DNA of 64,000 bases, taken from positions 1,240,001 to 1,304,000 of the forward strand of contig NZ_CP080647.1 of assembly GCF_019599145.1 (NCBI RefSeq), in the 5' to 3' direction. Of the stretch, positions 27,089-35,918 are shown piece after piece. The DNA comes from Streptomyces akebiae (GTDB lineage: Bacteria; Actinomycetota; Actinomycetes; Streptomycetales; Streptomycetaceae). The position numbers and the translations under genes were made by a program. The notes beneath the pieces are model-generated. The model searched no databases and had not been told where the DNA came from. It was given only the letters and a program-made list of their open reading frames with translations. How positions within the stretch are numbered: position 1 is the first letter of the stretch; each line of letters opens with the position of its first letter.

Positions 27089-28242
27089 CCGACAAACTGC
27101 TCAACCACCGTGCGGAGGGCCCCTCTTCCGCTCCCCCGCTGCTGCTCGGCCCCTCCCTCGGTACGTCCACCCGGCTGTGGGACAAGGTGGCGCCCGAGCT
27201 GTCGATCACACACCGGGTGGTCCGCTGGGACCTGCCGGGCCACGCCGACTCCCCGGCCGGGCTCATCGCGGCGGGGGCGACGGTGGGTGACCTGGCCGCC
27301 CTGGTGCTGGACCTGGCGGACGCGCTGGGCGTCGAACGGTTCGCGTACGCGGGGGTGTCCCTGGGCGGCGCGGTCGGTCTGTGGCTGGCCGCGCACCACC
27401 CGGAGCGGATCTCCTCGCTGGCCGTGCTCTGTTCCTCGGCCCACTTCAACGGCGCCAAGCCGTGGCGGGAACGGGCGGAGCTGGTGCGCCGGGAGGGGCG
27501 GGAGGGACTGGCCGGGCTCGCGGAGACCGCCGACTCGCGGTGGTTCACACCCGGTTTCACCGTGCCGGAGCTGGTGGAGGACCACCGCCGGGCCGACCCG
27601 GGTGCGTATGCCGCCTGCTGCGACGCGCTCGCCGCGTTCGACGTTCGCGAGGAGCTGTCCGGGATCACCGCGCCCACGCTTCTCGTCGCCGGCCGCCAGG
27701 ACCCGGCGACGCCGCCCGCGCATCTGCGGGAGATCGCGGACGCGGTGCCCGGTGCGACGCTGATCGAGATCGCGGGGGCGTCCCACCTCGCCCCCGCGGA
27801 GCGGCCGGAGGCCGTACTGGCCGCGCTGCGCGGGCACTTCGACGGATACGCGAAGCGCGGGATGGAGGTGCGCCGCCAGGTCCTCGGCAACACACACGTG
27901 GACCGTGCCCAGTCCCGGCAGACGCCCTTCACCGCGCGCTTCCAGGACTTCATCTCCCGCTACGCCTGGGGCGAGATCTGGACCGATCCGACGCTGTCCC
28001 GCCGCGAACGCAGCATGATCACGCTGACCGCGCTGGTCGCCCACGGCCACTACGACGAACTGGCCATGCACGTCCGCGCCGCCCGCCTCAACGGCCTCAC
28101 CCCGGAGGACATCGGCGCCGTCCTCCTCCAGACGGCCGTCTACTGCGGCGTCCCGGCGGCGAACTCGGCGTTCGCGGCCGCGCAGCGGGTGTTGGCGGAG
28201 GAGGAAGAGGAGCAGGAAGAGGAGACAGCAGGACAGGGCTGA
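27085..28242 (+). CDS. pcaL: Fused enol-lactone hydrolase / carboxymuconolactone decarboxylase
   Basis: A 385-residue two-domain protein from TTG 27085. Residues ~1-255 are an alpha/beta hydrolase (PcaD) with GVSLGGAVG nucleophile elbow, Asp in LLVAGRQDPATPP and His in GASHLAPAE. Residues ~262-375 are the PcaC decarboxylase (GMEVRRQVLGNTHVDRAQ, RYAWGEIWTDP, SMITLTALVAHGHYDELAMH). This PcaL fusion is typical of streptomycetes and rhodococci. The C-terminus is an unusual acidic tail of nine Glu with one Gln. Confidence 0.95.
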   Translation: MTDKLLNHRAEGPSSAPPLLLGPSLGTSTRLWDKVAPELSITHRVVRWDLPGHADSPAGLIAAGATVGDLAALVLDLADALGVERFAYAGVSLGGAVGLWLAAHHPERISSLAVLCSSAHFNGAKPWRERAELVRREGREGLAGLAETADSRWFTPGFTVPELVEDHRRADPGAYAACCDALAAFDVREELSGITAPTLLVAGRQDPATPPAHLREIADAVPGATLIEIAGASHLAPAERPEAVLAALRGHFDGYAKRGMEVRRQVLGNTHVDRAQSRQTPFTARFQDFISRYAWGEIWTDPTLSRRERSMITLTALVAHGHYDELAMHVRAARLNGLTPEDIGAVLLQTAVYCGVPAANSAFAAAQRVLAEEEEEQEEETAGQG

Positions 28243-28332
28243 CAGAGACCCTCGGCAGGAAGCCGTCAAGGCGGCGCCCGCGGCCAGGCGCGACACCGAT
28301 CCCGGTCGCCCGGCGTACGTCCGGCACGCGCC

Positions 28333-31005
28333 CTATCCGATCCGGGCGAGTTCCTCCCGCGCCTGCCTGACCAGGCCGTCGGCGCCGCAGGACTCGGCGA
28401 GCGTCAGACCCCGGCCGAGTTCGGAGACCGAGCGGTTGGCGATGCCGTATTCGACGCGGGCGGCGGCGTGCTCGTAGGCGGAGGGCGAGGCCGCCAGGTA
28501 GGTGACCGCCTGGGCGTAGAGGGAGGCCGCCTTGCGGCCGGTGGCGAGGGACGCCTCGACGCGCAGGGCCTCACCTATGGCGGTGTCCGTACCGAAGCGT
28601 TCGGCACGGCGGCGGACGGTCGCGGCGAGTTCGGCGGCGCGGCGCGGGTCCTCGGTGGCGAGGGCCCGTGCGAGGGCGCCGCCCCAGGTGGCGGTGACGG
28701 TGTTGTGGTGGCCCCGGGCCGCCGTCGCCTTCTCGGCGGCCTCCAGTTCGTTGATGCCGTCCTTGGTGCGCCCCACGGCGAGAAGCAGCCGCCCCCGTAC
28801 GGACCTGGGTTCGGGCAGCACGATGGTGGACGGGTACGGCGGCGCGAAGTTGTACTGCTCGGCGACCGCCCAGGCCTCCTCGACGTGGCCGCGGACGAGC
28901 AGGGTGTCGACGAGGTTGCAGGTCGTGCTCCAGTACAGGGGCAGGCCGCGACCGACGCCTTCGGCGAGCACGAGCGACCTGCGCAGGGAGGCCTCCGCGT
29001 CCCTGAGCCGGCCCCGCAAGCGATGTCCGAGCCCGACGTAGGCATGGGCCAGTGCGAGATGGCCTCCGCTCCAACCGGCTGACTCGTAGGTGCGCAGGGC
29101 CTCCGTGTACAGGCTCTCGGCCCGGTCGAGGCGGTCCGCGTAGGCGTACGCGGTGGCCAGCATCAGGAGCAGTTCGATGCCCCACTCGGTGTCGGTCCAG
29201 CCGAGCCCGGGTGCGAGGCGGCCGTTGACGAGGGCACGGTCGCAGAACTCGACCACCTCCTCGGCGTTCTCGCCCCGGGTCATCGCGTCGAAGCCCCGGA
29301 GGATGAGCAGCGCGCGTTCGGAGTTGTCCCTGCCGGTGCAGGTGGCCGCGAGGGCGGCGAGTTCCTGGGAGTGGGTCGGTGGGAGTTCCTCGCCGGCGTG
29401 GACGCCCTCCCACATGTAGCGCGCGGCCTGGAGACGCAACCGGGCGGGCCCGGGGTCCAGTCGGCCGATCTCCGCGTCGAGTGTGCGGACCGCCTCGTGC
29501 AACTGGTTGTTGTGGAGCAGCACCTGGGAGAGGCGGAAGACCGCGTCGACGCGCTCGTCGCTGTCGAGGCCCGGCTCGGCGAGTGCCGAGCGGAGGTATT
29601 CGATCGTGGTGGCGGGTGAGGTGAGCAGGGTGGCGCAGCCCAGTTCGTAGAGCACGCGGACCCGGATGTCCGGCTGCGGCGGCTCCTTCAGGGCTCGCTC
29701 CAGACAGCGGCGGGCGGCCTCGGGGGCGCCCACGGCCAGGTGTTCCGCCGCGGCGGCACGCAACTGCTCCACCAACTCGGCCTCGCCGTCCGGGTGCACC
29801 TCGATGAGGTGGCGGGAGGCCGCGGCCGCGCCGCGCCCGGATTCGGTGACGGCCGTCGCGGCGACTCCGTGGAACGCGGTACGGATGCCGGGCGGAATCG
29901 AGTCGTAGACGGCGGTGGCGATGAGGGGGTGGACGAACTCCAGCTCTCCTGCGTCCGCCTGACGGTTGGCCGGATCGGGCTCGGTGAGGATACGGGCCGA
30001 GGTCAGCAACTCGGCGCACTGCACCGCCGAGGCTCGGGGCAGGCTGGCGAGGCGTGCCACGATGTCGACGGTGATCCCGGTGTGGAGGATGGCCGCCGCC
30101 CACGCGAAACGCGTGGCCTCGACTCCCAGTTCTTCGAGGCGGGCGACGAGGCCGGTGCCTCGGGCGGAGCGGTTCAGGGCACGCAGTTCGCCGGCCGATT
30201 CCTCCACCGGTTCCAGTCCGCAGTCCTTCACCTTGGCGAGGAGTTCGACGGTGTTGTAGGCGTTGCCACCGGTGACCGCCCATACCTCGCGGCAGAAGGG
30301 GTCGTCGGCATGCCGGCCGACCGTGGCGCGGGTGAGCCCGGCGGTGGCCTTCGGGGTGAGCGCGTTGAGCGTGCTGACGGGGCGTGCCTTGGCGGCGATC
30401 CGGCTGAGATGGCGGGCGCGTTCGCCGGTGGCCTCGCCGGGGCGGCGTGCCACCACGACCAGTACGCACATCTCGGTCAGACGGTCGGCCAGGGCGGACA
30501 GCCAGTGCAGGGTCTCCTGGTCGGCCCAGTGGATGTCGTCGATCAGCAGAACGAGCGGCCAGGCGCGGCGCACGAGGCGGTTCACGGCGGCGACCAGGCC
30601 CTCGCACACCCCCTGCGGGTCCGCTTGGCCCTCGCCCGGTTCGGCGAGCCCGAGGGCGGGTCCGGCGATGTCGTACCAGTCGCCCAGGTACTCGCGGGTC
30701 TCCTCCTCCATCAGCCCCATGAGTCCGGGTTGCAGCAACTGCCGTACGACGTTGAAGGGGACGGAGGTGACGGTCTCGCCGCCCCGTGCGTACCAGACCC
30801 CGCAGCCCCGCTCCTCGGCGATTCGGCGGGCCTCGATGAGCAGAGCGGTCTTGCCGACACCCGCCTCGCCGGTGAAGACGAGCACGCTGCCGGGGGACGC
30901 CTTGTCGACGCACAGTTCGTCGATCGCCTCCGTGATGGCGGTGATCTCCGCGTCGCGCTCCCACAGGGAAGCCGAGGCTGCCGTGTCGGGCCGTGCCTCC
31001 GTCAT
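28333..31005 (-). CDS. Large LuxR/MalT-type ATPase lacking the LuxR HTH
   Basis: An 890-residue protein from ATG 31005 with GGGGAGG upstream. The N-terminal AAA/STAND module has Walker A TGEAGVGKTALL and Walker B LVLLIDDIHWADQETLHW; the remainder is helical TPR-like repeats. In the LAL family a LuxR HTH normally follows the motif RGLTLAESCGADGLVRQAREEL, but here a stop comes five residues later (ARIG), and no HTH frame is found downstream. It may therefore signal through another protein or be a truncated regulator. It is convergent with pcaL. Confidence 0.85.
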   Translation of the reverse strand: MTEARPDTAASASLWERDAEITAITEAIDELCVDKASPGSVLVFTGEAGVGKTALLIEARRIAEERGCGVWYARGGETVTSVPFNVVRQLLQPGLMGLMEEETREYLGDWYDIAGPALGLAEPGEGQADPQGVCEGLVAAVNRLVRRAWPLVLLIDDIHWADQETLHWLSALADRLTEMCVLVVVARRPGEATGERARHLSRIAAKARPVSTLNALTPKATAGLTRATVGRHADDPFCREVWAVTGGNAYNTVELLAKVKDCGLEPVEESAGELRALNRSARGTGLVARLEELGVEATRFAWAAAILHTGITVDIVARLASLPRASAVQCAELLTSARILTEPDPANRQADAGELEFVHPLIATAVYDSIPPGIRTAFHGVAATAVTESGRGAAAASRHLIEVHPDGEAELVEQLRAAAAEHLAVGAPEAARRCLERALKEPPQPDIRVRVLYELGCATLLTSPATTIEYLRSALAEPGLDSDERVDAVFRLSQVLLHNNQLHEAVRTLDAEIGRLDPGPARLRLQAARYMWEGVHAGEELPPTHSQELAALAATCTGRDNSERALLILRGFDAMTRGENAEEVVEFCDRALVNGRLAPGLGWTDTEWGIELLLMLATAYAYADRLDRAESLYTEALRTYESAGWSGGHLALAHAYVGLGHRLRGRLRDAEASLRRSLVLAEGVGRGLPLYWSTTCNLVDTLLVRGHVEEAWAVAEQYNFAPPYPSTIVLPEPRSVRGRLLLAVGRTKDGINELEAAEKATAARGHHNTVTATWGGALARALATEDPRRAAELAATVRRRAERFGTDTAIGEALRVEASLATGRKAASLYAQAVTYLAASPSAYEHAAARVEYGIANRSVSELGRGLTLAESCGADGLVRQAREELARIG

Positions 31006-31247
31006 TCCGCTACCTCCCCAGGCCGCCCGAACGATGCACCGGTCATTGAGCGTAGCCCCCTGGATGCCGAAGTGGAGGCTGGTCCGGGCACCTGTTGCCG
31101 TGTCGGGTGACACCGGGCGGCCGACGGGCGACGCACCCCGGTGCCCACCTGGCGCGTTGGAAGTGATGGACAGTCAACTTCCCGTGTCCGAGGGACGGTT
31201 TGCCGGCTCTCGGTGGCGGTGGGCCCCTACCCCTCGAAGGAGACGGC

Positions 31248-31370
31248 ATGACCGCACCCGACTTCGGCCGGAGCTACCGTTCCGTTCGGTCCGGACGGTC
31301 TCGACGCGCCCTGTTCGCGGGGGCCGTGGGGAATGTCATCGAGTAGTGGTACGAGTTCGGGGTGCTGGAC
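31248..31370 (+). pseudogene. Remnant of an MHS-type MFS transporter N-terminus
   Basis: Starts with a good GAAGGAGA ribosome site and ATG 31248, encoding MTAPDFGRSYRSVRSG... then AGAVGNVIE, a TAG stop (31344-31346), and WYEFGV. GNVIEWYEFG is the hallmark of metabolite:proton symporters of the MHS family, so an in-frame stop codon sits inside the first membrane segment. After GV the homology ends and an unrelated gene fragment begins. Confidence 0.7.
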
Positions 31371-31600
31371 GCCGAACTGGCGGACGTACCGCTGCGGCTG
31401 TCGGACGAGTCGGGGCTCCCTGCGGACGCGAAGGAGGCGTACGCCTTCGCCGTGCCGGGCTTCCTGACCGTCCACGGCCTGCCGGGCACCGCCCCGCGGA
31501 GCACGGGCGCCCGCCACCCCAGCGTGCTGGGATCGGTGACGCCGGGCCGCCGGGGTCTCCCCCGTCCGGGGCGGAACATCGGATCCGGGTTCCCATTGCC
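31362..31600 (+). pseudogene. anmK: C-terminal fragment of anhydro-N-acetylmuramic acid kinase
   Basis: Encodes DAELADVPLRLSDESGLPAD, then KEAYAFAVPGFLTVHGLPG and TGARHPSVLGSVTPG. The ordered blocks GLPADAKEAYAFA, GLPG, TGA and VLG are the AnmK C-terminus. The kinase and N-terminal domains are missing; the fragment is fused directly to the MFS remnant, so it is a deletion scar. Confidence 0.75.
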
Positions 31601-31790
31601 TTGGGGGCACTCGGATCCGTCCCGCGCCGCTCGACCCCCGGTGCGGCTCGTCATCGAGTGAGCCGCAGCGGGGGCTTGGGCCTCCGAACGGTCGGCGGGA
31701 ATGCCGCGGCGACGGGCAGAACAGCGTTGGGGCGCCGCGAATATCCGCCCCTCTCATCCGGTTTTCACTCCGGCCTCATACGGTTGCCCC

Positions 31791-32849
31791 ATGACGCAGG
31801 TGACTCCTCCCGGCTGGTACCCCGATCCCGGGCAGACAAGTGACGCGACCGCCACCGAGCGCTGGTGGGACGGCAAGGCGTGGACGGACCAGGTCCGACC
31901 CGTCGGCTCGGCCGCGGGGTTCGGTCCGCCGGCCTACCCGCCGGGCGCCGGGCCCTATCCGCCGGGGCCCGGGGGCCACCCCGGGTACCCCGGCCATCCC
32001 GGATACCCGCTCCCGGCTCCCACCCCCAAGCGCGGTCTGCGCACCGGGATAGCCGTCGCCGTGGCCGCCGCGGTACTGGCCAGCATCGGGGTCGGTGTGT
32101 ACGCGCTGACCGGCAACGACGGTGGCAGCGAGGGCAGTACGACGTCCCAGGGGCCCGGCGGGCAGAACGGCGGGCGCGGCGGGGACGGCGGACCGGGCGG
32201 CAACTCCGGCGGCCAGGGCGGCTCCGGGGGCACCGGGGGCACCGGGGGCTCCGGGGGCTCCGGGGGGCAGACGCCGGCGCCGGACGGGTCGGGGCAGCCG
32301 CCGCAGGAGGAGGGGTTCGCCACCGACACGACCAGCGGCATCAGCATCCCCGTACCCGAGGGCTGGGTCACCTCACCGCTGCAGGTCGGGGCACAGGTGA
32401 CGACCGAGGCGTCGTACGAGTGCCCGGCCGACCCCTCGAAGACGTGCACGCGCGGCGGTGCCTACTCGACCCCCGCCGAGCTGCTGAAGCTGAAGGCCAC
32501 GACGGCCGAGGCCGCCGCGAAGGAGGACATCGCCCAGAACGCCGAGGACGCCTACGGCAGCGAGGGCTACGGGAAGATCACCTCGCACGAGGAGCTGGCC
32601 TCCGGGTCGGTGACCGTGGCCGGCGAGAAGGGCTACCACGTCCGCTGGAAGGTGGTCACGGGCAAGGGCGACGACGGCTATGTCGAGTCGCTCGTCTTCC
32701 CCTCCCCGGCCGACTCCTCGCGGCTCGTCGTGGTCCGCTTCGGCATCGACGTGAGCGACGAAGCGCCCAAGCAGTCGGTCATCGACGAGATCACCAAGGG
32801 CATCAAGAAGGCGTCGATCAGCGGGGGTGGCAGCGGTCAGGACGTGTGA
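31791..32849 (+). CDS. DUF2510 membrane protein with Gly-rich linker and exported domain
   Basis: A 352-residue protein from ATG 31791. The N-terminal DUF2510 motif (PGWYPDPGQ...ERWWDGKAWT) is followed by a Pro/Gly/Tyr-rich stretch, one membrane helix (residues ~83-105), a ~50-residue Gly/Ser linker, and an extracytoplasmic domain of about 180 residues with two cysteines (YECPADPSKTC). The outer domain resembles substrate-carrying or lipoprotein-like domains but I assign no function. Confidence 0.82.
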   Translation: MTQVTPPGWYPDPGQTSDATATERWWDGKAWTDQVRPVGSAAGFGPPAYPPGAGPYPPGPGGHPGYPGHPGYPLPAPTPKRGLRTGIAVAVAAAVLASIGVGVYALTGNDGGSEGSTTSQGPGGQNGGRGGDGGPGGNSGGQGGSGGTGGTGGSGGSGGQTPAPDGSGQPPQEEGFATDTTSGISIPVPEGWVTSPLQVGAQVTTEASYECPADPSKTCTRGGAYSTPAELLKLKATTAEAAAKEDIAQNAEDAYGSEGYGKITSHEELASGSVTVAGEKGYHVRWKVVTGKGDDGYVESLVFPSPADSSRLVVVRFGIDVSDEAPKQSVIDEITKGIKKASISGGGSGQDV

Positions 32850-32908
32850 GGCCGACCGGACCCGTCGGCGTGATCGATCGGCACGCCCGGTCGGGTGCGG
32901 AAAGTCGG

Positions 32909-32949
32909 CCGGGTGGGATTCCTCTCCGCTCCAGAGGAACCCCACCCGG
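32909..32949. terminator. Bidirectional terminator
   Basis: A 17-base stem with one mismatch (CCGGGTGGGATTCCTCT paired with AGAGGAACCCCACCCGG) and 7-base loop between convergent genes. Confidence 0.85.
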
Positions 32950-33033
32950 CCGGGGTTACGCGCCGCCCCCGTCCCCACGGTGCGGCGCGATCAGGTCGTC
33001 GTCCGGTTCGACTCACGGACGGCGGCCTGAGCC

Positions 33034-33648
33034 TTACACGAGGCCGAGCGTCGGCAGCACGGCCGCCTCCATGAACTTGATGATGTACGTCTCGTCCGCG
33101 TCCTGGCCCTCCAGGACGGGCCGGGCCCGCAGGACGCCGAAGATCTGCGCCGGGACGAACTCCAGCGCCGGGTGGTCCGCGGGGACCTCGCCCCGCGCCA
33201 CCCCGCGGGCGATCATCGCCCGGAGCGCGTCGATCTCCGGCTCCACCAGCGCGTCGCGCAGAGCCGCCCGCAGCTCCTCGTCCTGCACGACGGCATTGCC
33301 GAGCGCCTGGAAGAGCCGCCCCTCCAGAACGTAGCCCTCTCCGGCGTGCCGGGCCACCTCGCGCAGGTCACCGGCGAGGGTGCCGGTGTCGATCCCCGCG
33401 AAGCGGACGCTGCGGCGCGCGCGCAGCGCGGCCGCCACGAACTGCGGTTTCGTCCGCCACTGCCGGTAGAGCGTCGATTTGCTGCACCGTGTGCTCGCGG
33501 CGACGCCCTCCATGGTCACCGAGTCATAACCGCACTCACGGATCTGTTCGAGCACAGCGTCGAAGAACTCCTGCTCGCGCTCGGGCGTGAGTTTGGAGCG
33601 GCGCGAGGCGACGGCCGTCTCCGGCCCGTCCGCGGCCTGCGACGTCAT
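33034..33648 (-). CDS. TetR-family regulator
   Basis: A 204-residue regulator; ATG 33648 follows GGAG. The N-terminal HTH is standard (VTMEGVAASTRCSKSTLYRQW preceded by FFDAVLEQIRECGYDS), with a C-terminal TetR_C-like ligand domain. It is divergent from the PAP2/EamA pair, and the intergenic region carries a long array of 16-base direct repeats containing GTATCGRTAC dyads starting 54 bases from its start, almost certainly its operator. Confidence 0.92.
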   Translation of the reverse strand: MTSQAADGPETAVASRRSKLTPEREQEFFDAVLEQIRECGYDSVTMEGVAASTRCSKSTLYRQWRTKPQFVAAALRARRSVRFAGIDTGTLAGDLREVARHAGEGYVLEGRLFQALGNAVVQDEELRAALRDALVEPEIDALRAMIARGVARGEVPADHPALEFVPAQIFGVLRARPVLEGQDADETYIIKFMEAAVLPTLGLV

Positions 33649-33701
33649 GGCTCGTGTCTCCTTCGGTCGTCCTCATGCCGAAAGGCCTGTCGAAACGCCA
33701 C

Positions 33702-33829
33702 TGTACCGGAACGGCTTCGTATCGGTACAGTGCCGTATCGATACCCTGCCGTTTCGGTACTGTGGCGTATCGGTACACTCTCGTATCGGTACCAGCACGT
33801 ATCGGTACTACGGCGTATCGATCGTCGGC
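33702..33829. repeat. Eight-unit 16-base operator array
   Basis: Units start at 33702 (degenerate), 33718, 33734, 33750, 33766, 33782, 33798 and 33814, each 16 bases: CGTATCGGTACNNNNN. The core GTATCGRTAC is a (near-)palindrome, perfect in the unit at 33734 (GTATCGATAC). The period is exact over seven steps, and the last five bases vary. It lies between the TetR gene and the divergent PAP2 gene. Confidence 0.88.
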
Positions 33830-33942
33830 CTTGCCCGCACTGCTGCCTGCCTCACCGCACTGCCCGCATCGCCGCACCGGCCGAACCGGCCGTACCGCCA
33901 AGGGAACCAGCGCCACCAGCGCCGTAAGTGAAAGGGCCGGGG

Positions 33943-34743
33943 ATGGAATGCCGCACCGCGCCTGCGGAAGAGCCGGCCGCCGCGATACCGCGACCGCCCC
34001 TCGTCCGTGAGCTCCTGCTCGTCGCAGGGCTCTTCCTCGTCTACAAGTTCGGCCGGCTGCTGGCCAACGGCCACACCGCCGAGGCCTTCGGCAACGCGCA
34101 CGACGTATGGAGCTGGGAGCGCGCCCTCGGCCTGCCGGGCGAGGGCTCCGTGCAGTCCGCGCTGCTGCACGGCGACGCGCTGGTCCACATCGCGAACGTC
34201 TACTACGCGACCGTCCACTTCCCCGCCACGGCGGCCTTCCTGGTCTGGCTGTACCTGCGGCGCCCCGGGCACTACGTCTGGGCACGGCGGGTCCTCGCCG
34301 CGCTCACCGCCGCCGCCCTGCTGCTGCACCTCGCGTTCCCGCTGGCCCCGCCGCGGATGCTGGACGGCGCGCACCTCCTCGACACCGGACAGGTGTACGG
34401 GCCGACGGTGTACTCGGCGACGCCGGCGACCGACTCGCTGGCGAACCAGTTCGCGGCGATGCCCTCGCTGCACTTCGGCTGGGCCCTGATGGTCGCGGTC
34501 GGCCTCATCGCCGCGACCCGCTCCCGCCGGCGCCTGCTGTGGCTGCTGCACCCGCTGGTCACCCTGGTGGTGATCGTCGGCACCGCGAACCACTACTGGC
34601 TGGACGCGATCGCGGCCGGTGTCCTCCTGGCCGCCGCCCTCGCCGTCATCCAGCCTCCGCACCGCACGGCCACCACCGCCGGGCAGCGCTCCAGGACCCT
34701 CGTTCCGGCCGAGGAGCCGGTCCTGGCGGGAGCGGGACGATGA
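33943..34743 (+). CDS. PAP2-superfamily membrane phosphatase
   Basis: A 266-residue integral membrane protein with about six helices, started at ATG 33943 (GTG 33928 possible). The PAP2 signature is partly visible: PSLHFGWAL and NHYWLDAIAAG supply the phosphatase His/Asp residues (SxH and HxxxD elements), while the first basic motif is less clear. The family dephosphorylates lipid phosphates or makes inositol-type phospholipids. Its stop overlaps the next start (ATGA), and the upstream repeat array implies TetR control. Confidence 0.85.
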   Translation: MECRTAPAEEPAAAIPRPPLVRELLLVAGLFLVYKFGRLLANGHTAEAFGNAHDVWSWERALGLPGEGSVQSALLHGDALVHIANVYYATVHFPATAAFLVWLYLRRPGHYVWARRVLAALTAAALLLHLAFPLAPPRMLDGAHLLDTGQVYGPTVYSATPATDSLANQFAAMPSLHFGWALMVAVGLIAATRSRRRLLWLLHPLVTLVVIVGTANHYWLDAIAAGVLLAAALAVIQPPHRTATTAGQRSRTLVPAEEPVLAGAGR

Positions 34744-35729
34744 ACGCCACCTTCGTCGCCGTCGCCCTGTCACTCGTCTCCGCCGTCGCCTACGCGGCTG
34801 CCGCCGTGGCCCAGGAACGGCTCGCCTCGCGCAGCGCCGGCGCGGGAGTACGGCGGATGCTCGCCAGCGGTGCCTGGTGGAGTTCGGTCGCGCTCAACGC
34901 GGGCGCCGCGCTGCTGCACGTAGTCGCCCTCAAGTACGGCCCCCTCACGGTGGTGCAGCCGCTGGGCGCGCTCACGCTCGTGGCCGCGGTGCCGCTGGGC
35001 GCGCGGGTTGCCGGACGCCGGGTCACCCGGGCGGAGTGGCGGGGCACCGCGCTCACGCTGGCCGGTCTCGCCGCGATCCTGGTCGTCGCGTCCGGGTCCG
35101 CCCCGGACGACGTGCTGAGTCTTCCGGAGGCCGTCGCCGTGGCCGGCGCGACCGTCGCCCTGGTCGGCCTGCTCTCGCGGCCCGGCGCCAAGCCCGGACT
35201 GCGCCACGCCGGCGCTTCCGGCATGGCCTCGGGTGTCGCCTCCGCGCTCACCCAGACCGTCACGGTCGCCGCGACGGACACCTCGGGGTCCCTCCTCGAC
35301 ATGGAGGTCGTGGTGGTGGCCCTGCTGGTCGCCGCGTTCGCCGTGGGCGGGCTGATGCTCTCCCAGACCGCGTACCAAGGGGGTCTGGGCGCTCCTCTCG
35401 CGGTCGTGACCCTGTCGAACCCGCTGGCCGCCGCCTTGATCGGCCTCTCCCTCCTCGGGGAGGGCCTGCGGGGCGGGGCGGCGGGGGCGCTGCTCGCGGC
35501 GGCGGGGGCCGTGGTGGCGGCGCGGGGTGTGGTGCTGCTGACCCGGGTGACGCCGGAGGCCGGTGTCCGGCCGATGGACCCGGCCCGGCTCCCGGGTCCC
35601 GCCCCGGCGGAGGACGACCACCCCGTGGCGGCCGTCCTCGCCCTCGAACCTCGCCGGGCCCCTACGGAGCCGTCGTTGCTGCCTCGCCGACCGGGCTCCC
35701 CGGCGCCCGGACACCTCACCCCGCTCTGA
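34740..35729 (+). CDS. EamA/DMT-family multi-spanning membrane protein
   Basis: A 329-residue protein with about ten hydrophobic helices arranged as two five-helix halves, as in drug/metabolite transporters (MNATFVAVALSLVSAVAYA; LSNPLAAALIGLSLLGEGL in the second half). The last ~60 residues are a Pro-rich cytoplasmic tail. Substrate unknown. Coupled by ATGA overlap to the PAP2 gene, suggesting joint work on lipid or envelope metabolites. Confidence 0.85.
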   Translation: MNATFVAVALSLVSAVAYAAAAVAQERLASRSAGAGVRRMLASGAWWSSVALNAGAALLHVVALKYGPLTVVQPLGALTLVAAVPLGARVAGRRVTRAEWRGTALTLAGLAAILVVASGSAPDDVLSLPEAVAVAGATVALVGLLSRPGAKPGLRHAGASGMASGVASALTQTVTVAATDTSGSLLDMEVVVVALLVAAFAVGGLMLSQTAYQGGLGAPLAVVTLSNPLAAALIGLSLLGEGLRGGAAGALLAAAGAVVAARGVVLLTRVTPEAGVRPMDPARLPGPAPAEDDHPVAAVLALEPRRAPTEPSLLPRRPGSPAPGHLTPL

Positions 35730-35831
35730 GGAGGCGGGGCTGGGAGGCGCTTTCCGGCGCTTGCAGGGTTGCCGCCTGCGCCCCTCCCCATCGCCCCAGC
35801 GGCACGACTGCCCGCGGCTACGACAGGCGGA

Positions 35832-35860
35832 TGCGCCCCAGGGGCGCGGGGAACCGCGCG
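35832..35860. repeat. Dispersed streptomycete intergenic hairpin element
   Basis: CAGGGGCGCGGGGAACCGCG is a familiar short repeat between streptomycete genes; GCGCGG-GGAA-CCGCGC (35844-35859) forms its hairpin. Here it separates two convergent genes and may terminate transcription. Confidence 0.65.
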
Positions 35861-35918
35861 ATCAGCCACGCACGACCGGTGGCCGCCCGACCACAGATCC
35901 CCCGAGCTCTTGGGCGCC

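Noticed and set aside
33702..33829. Possible CRISPR array
   Set aside because: Repeats are 11 bases with 5-base linkers, far shorter than CRISPR repeat-spacer units, contain an operator-like dyad, and no cas genes are present.
33654..34010. Open frame through the 16-base array encoding Tyr/Arg/Val-rich repeats
   Set aside because: The frame is a by-product of the tandem operator sequence; the repeat period of 16 is not a multiple of three and no ribosome site precedes it.
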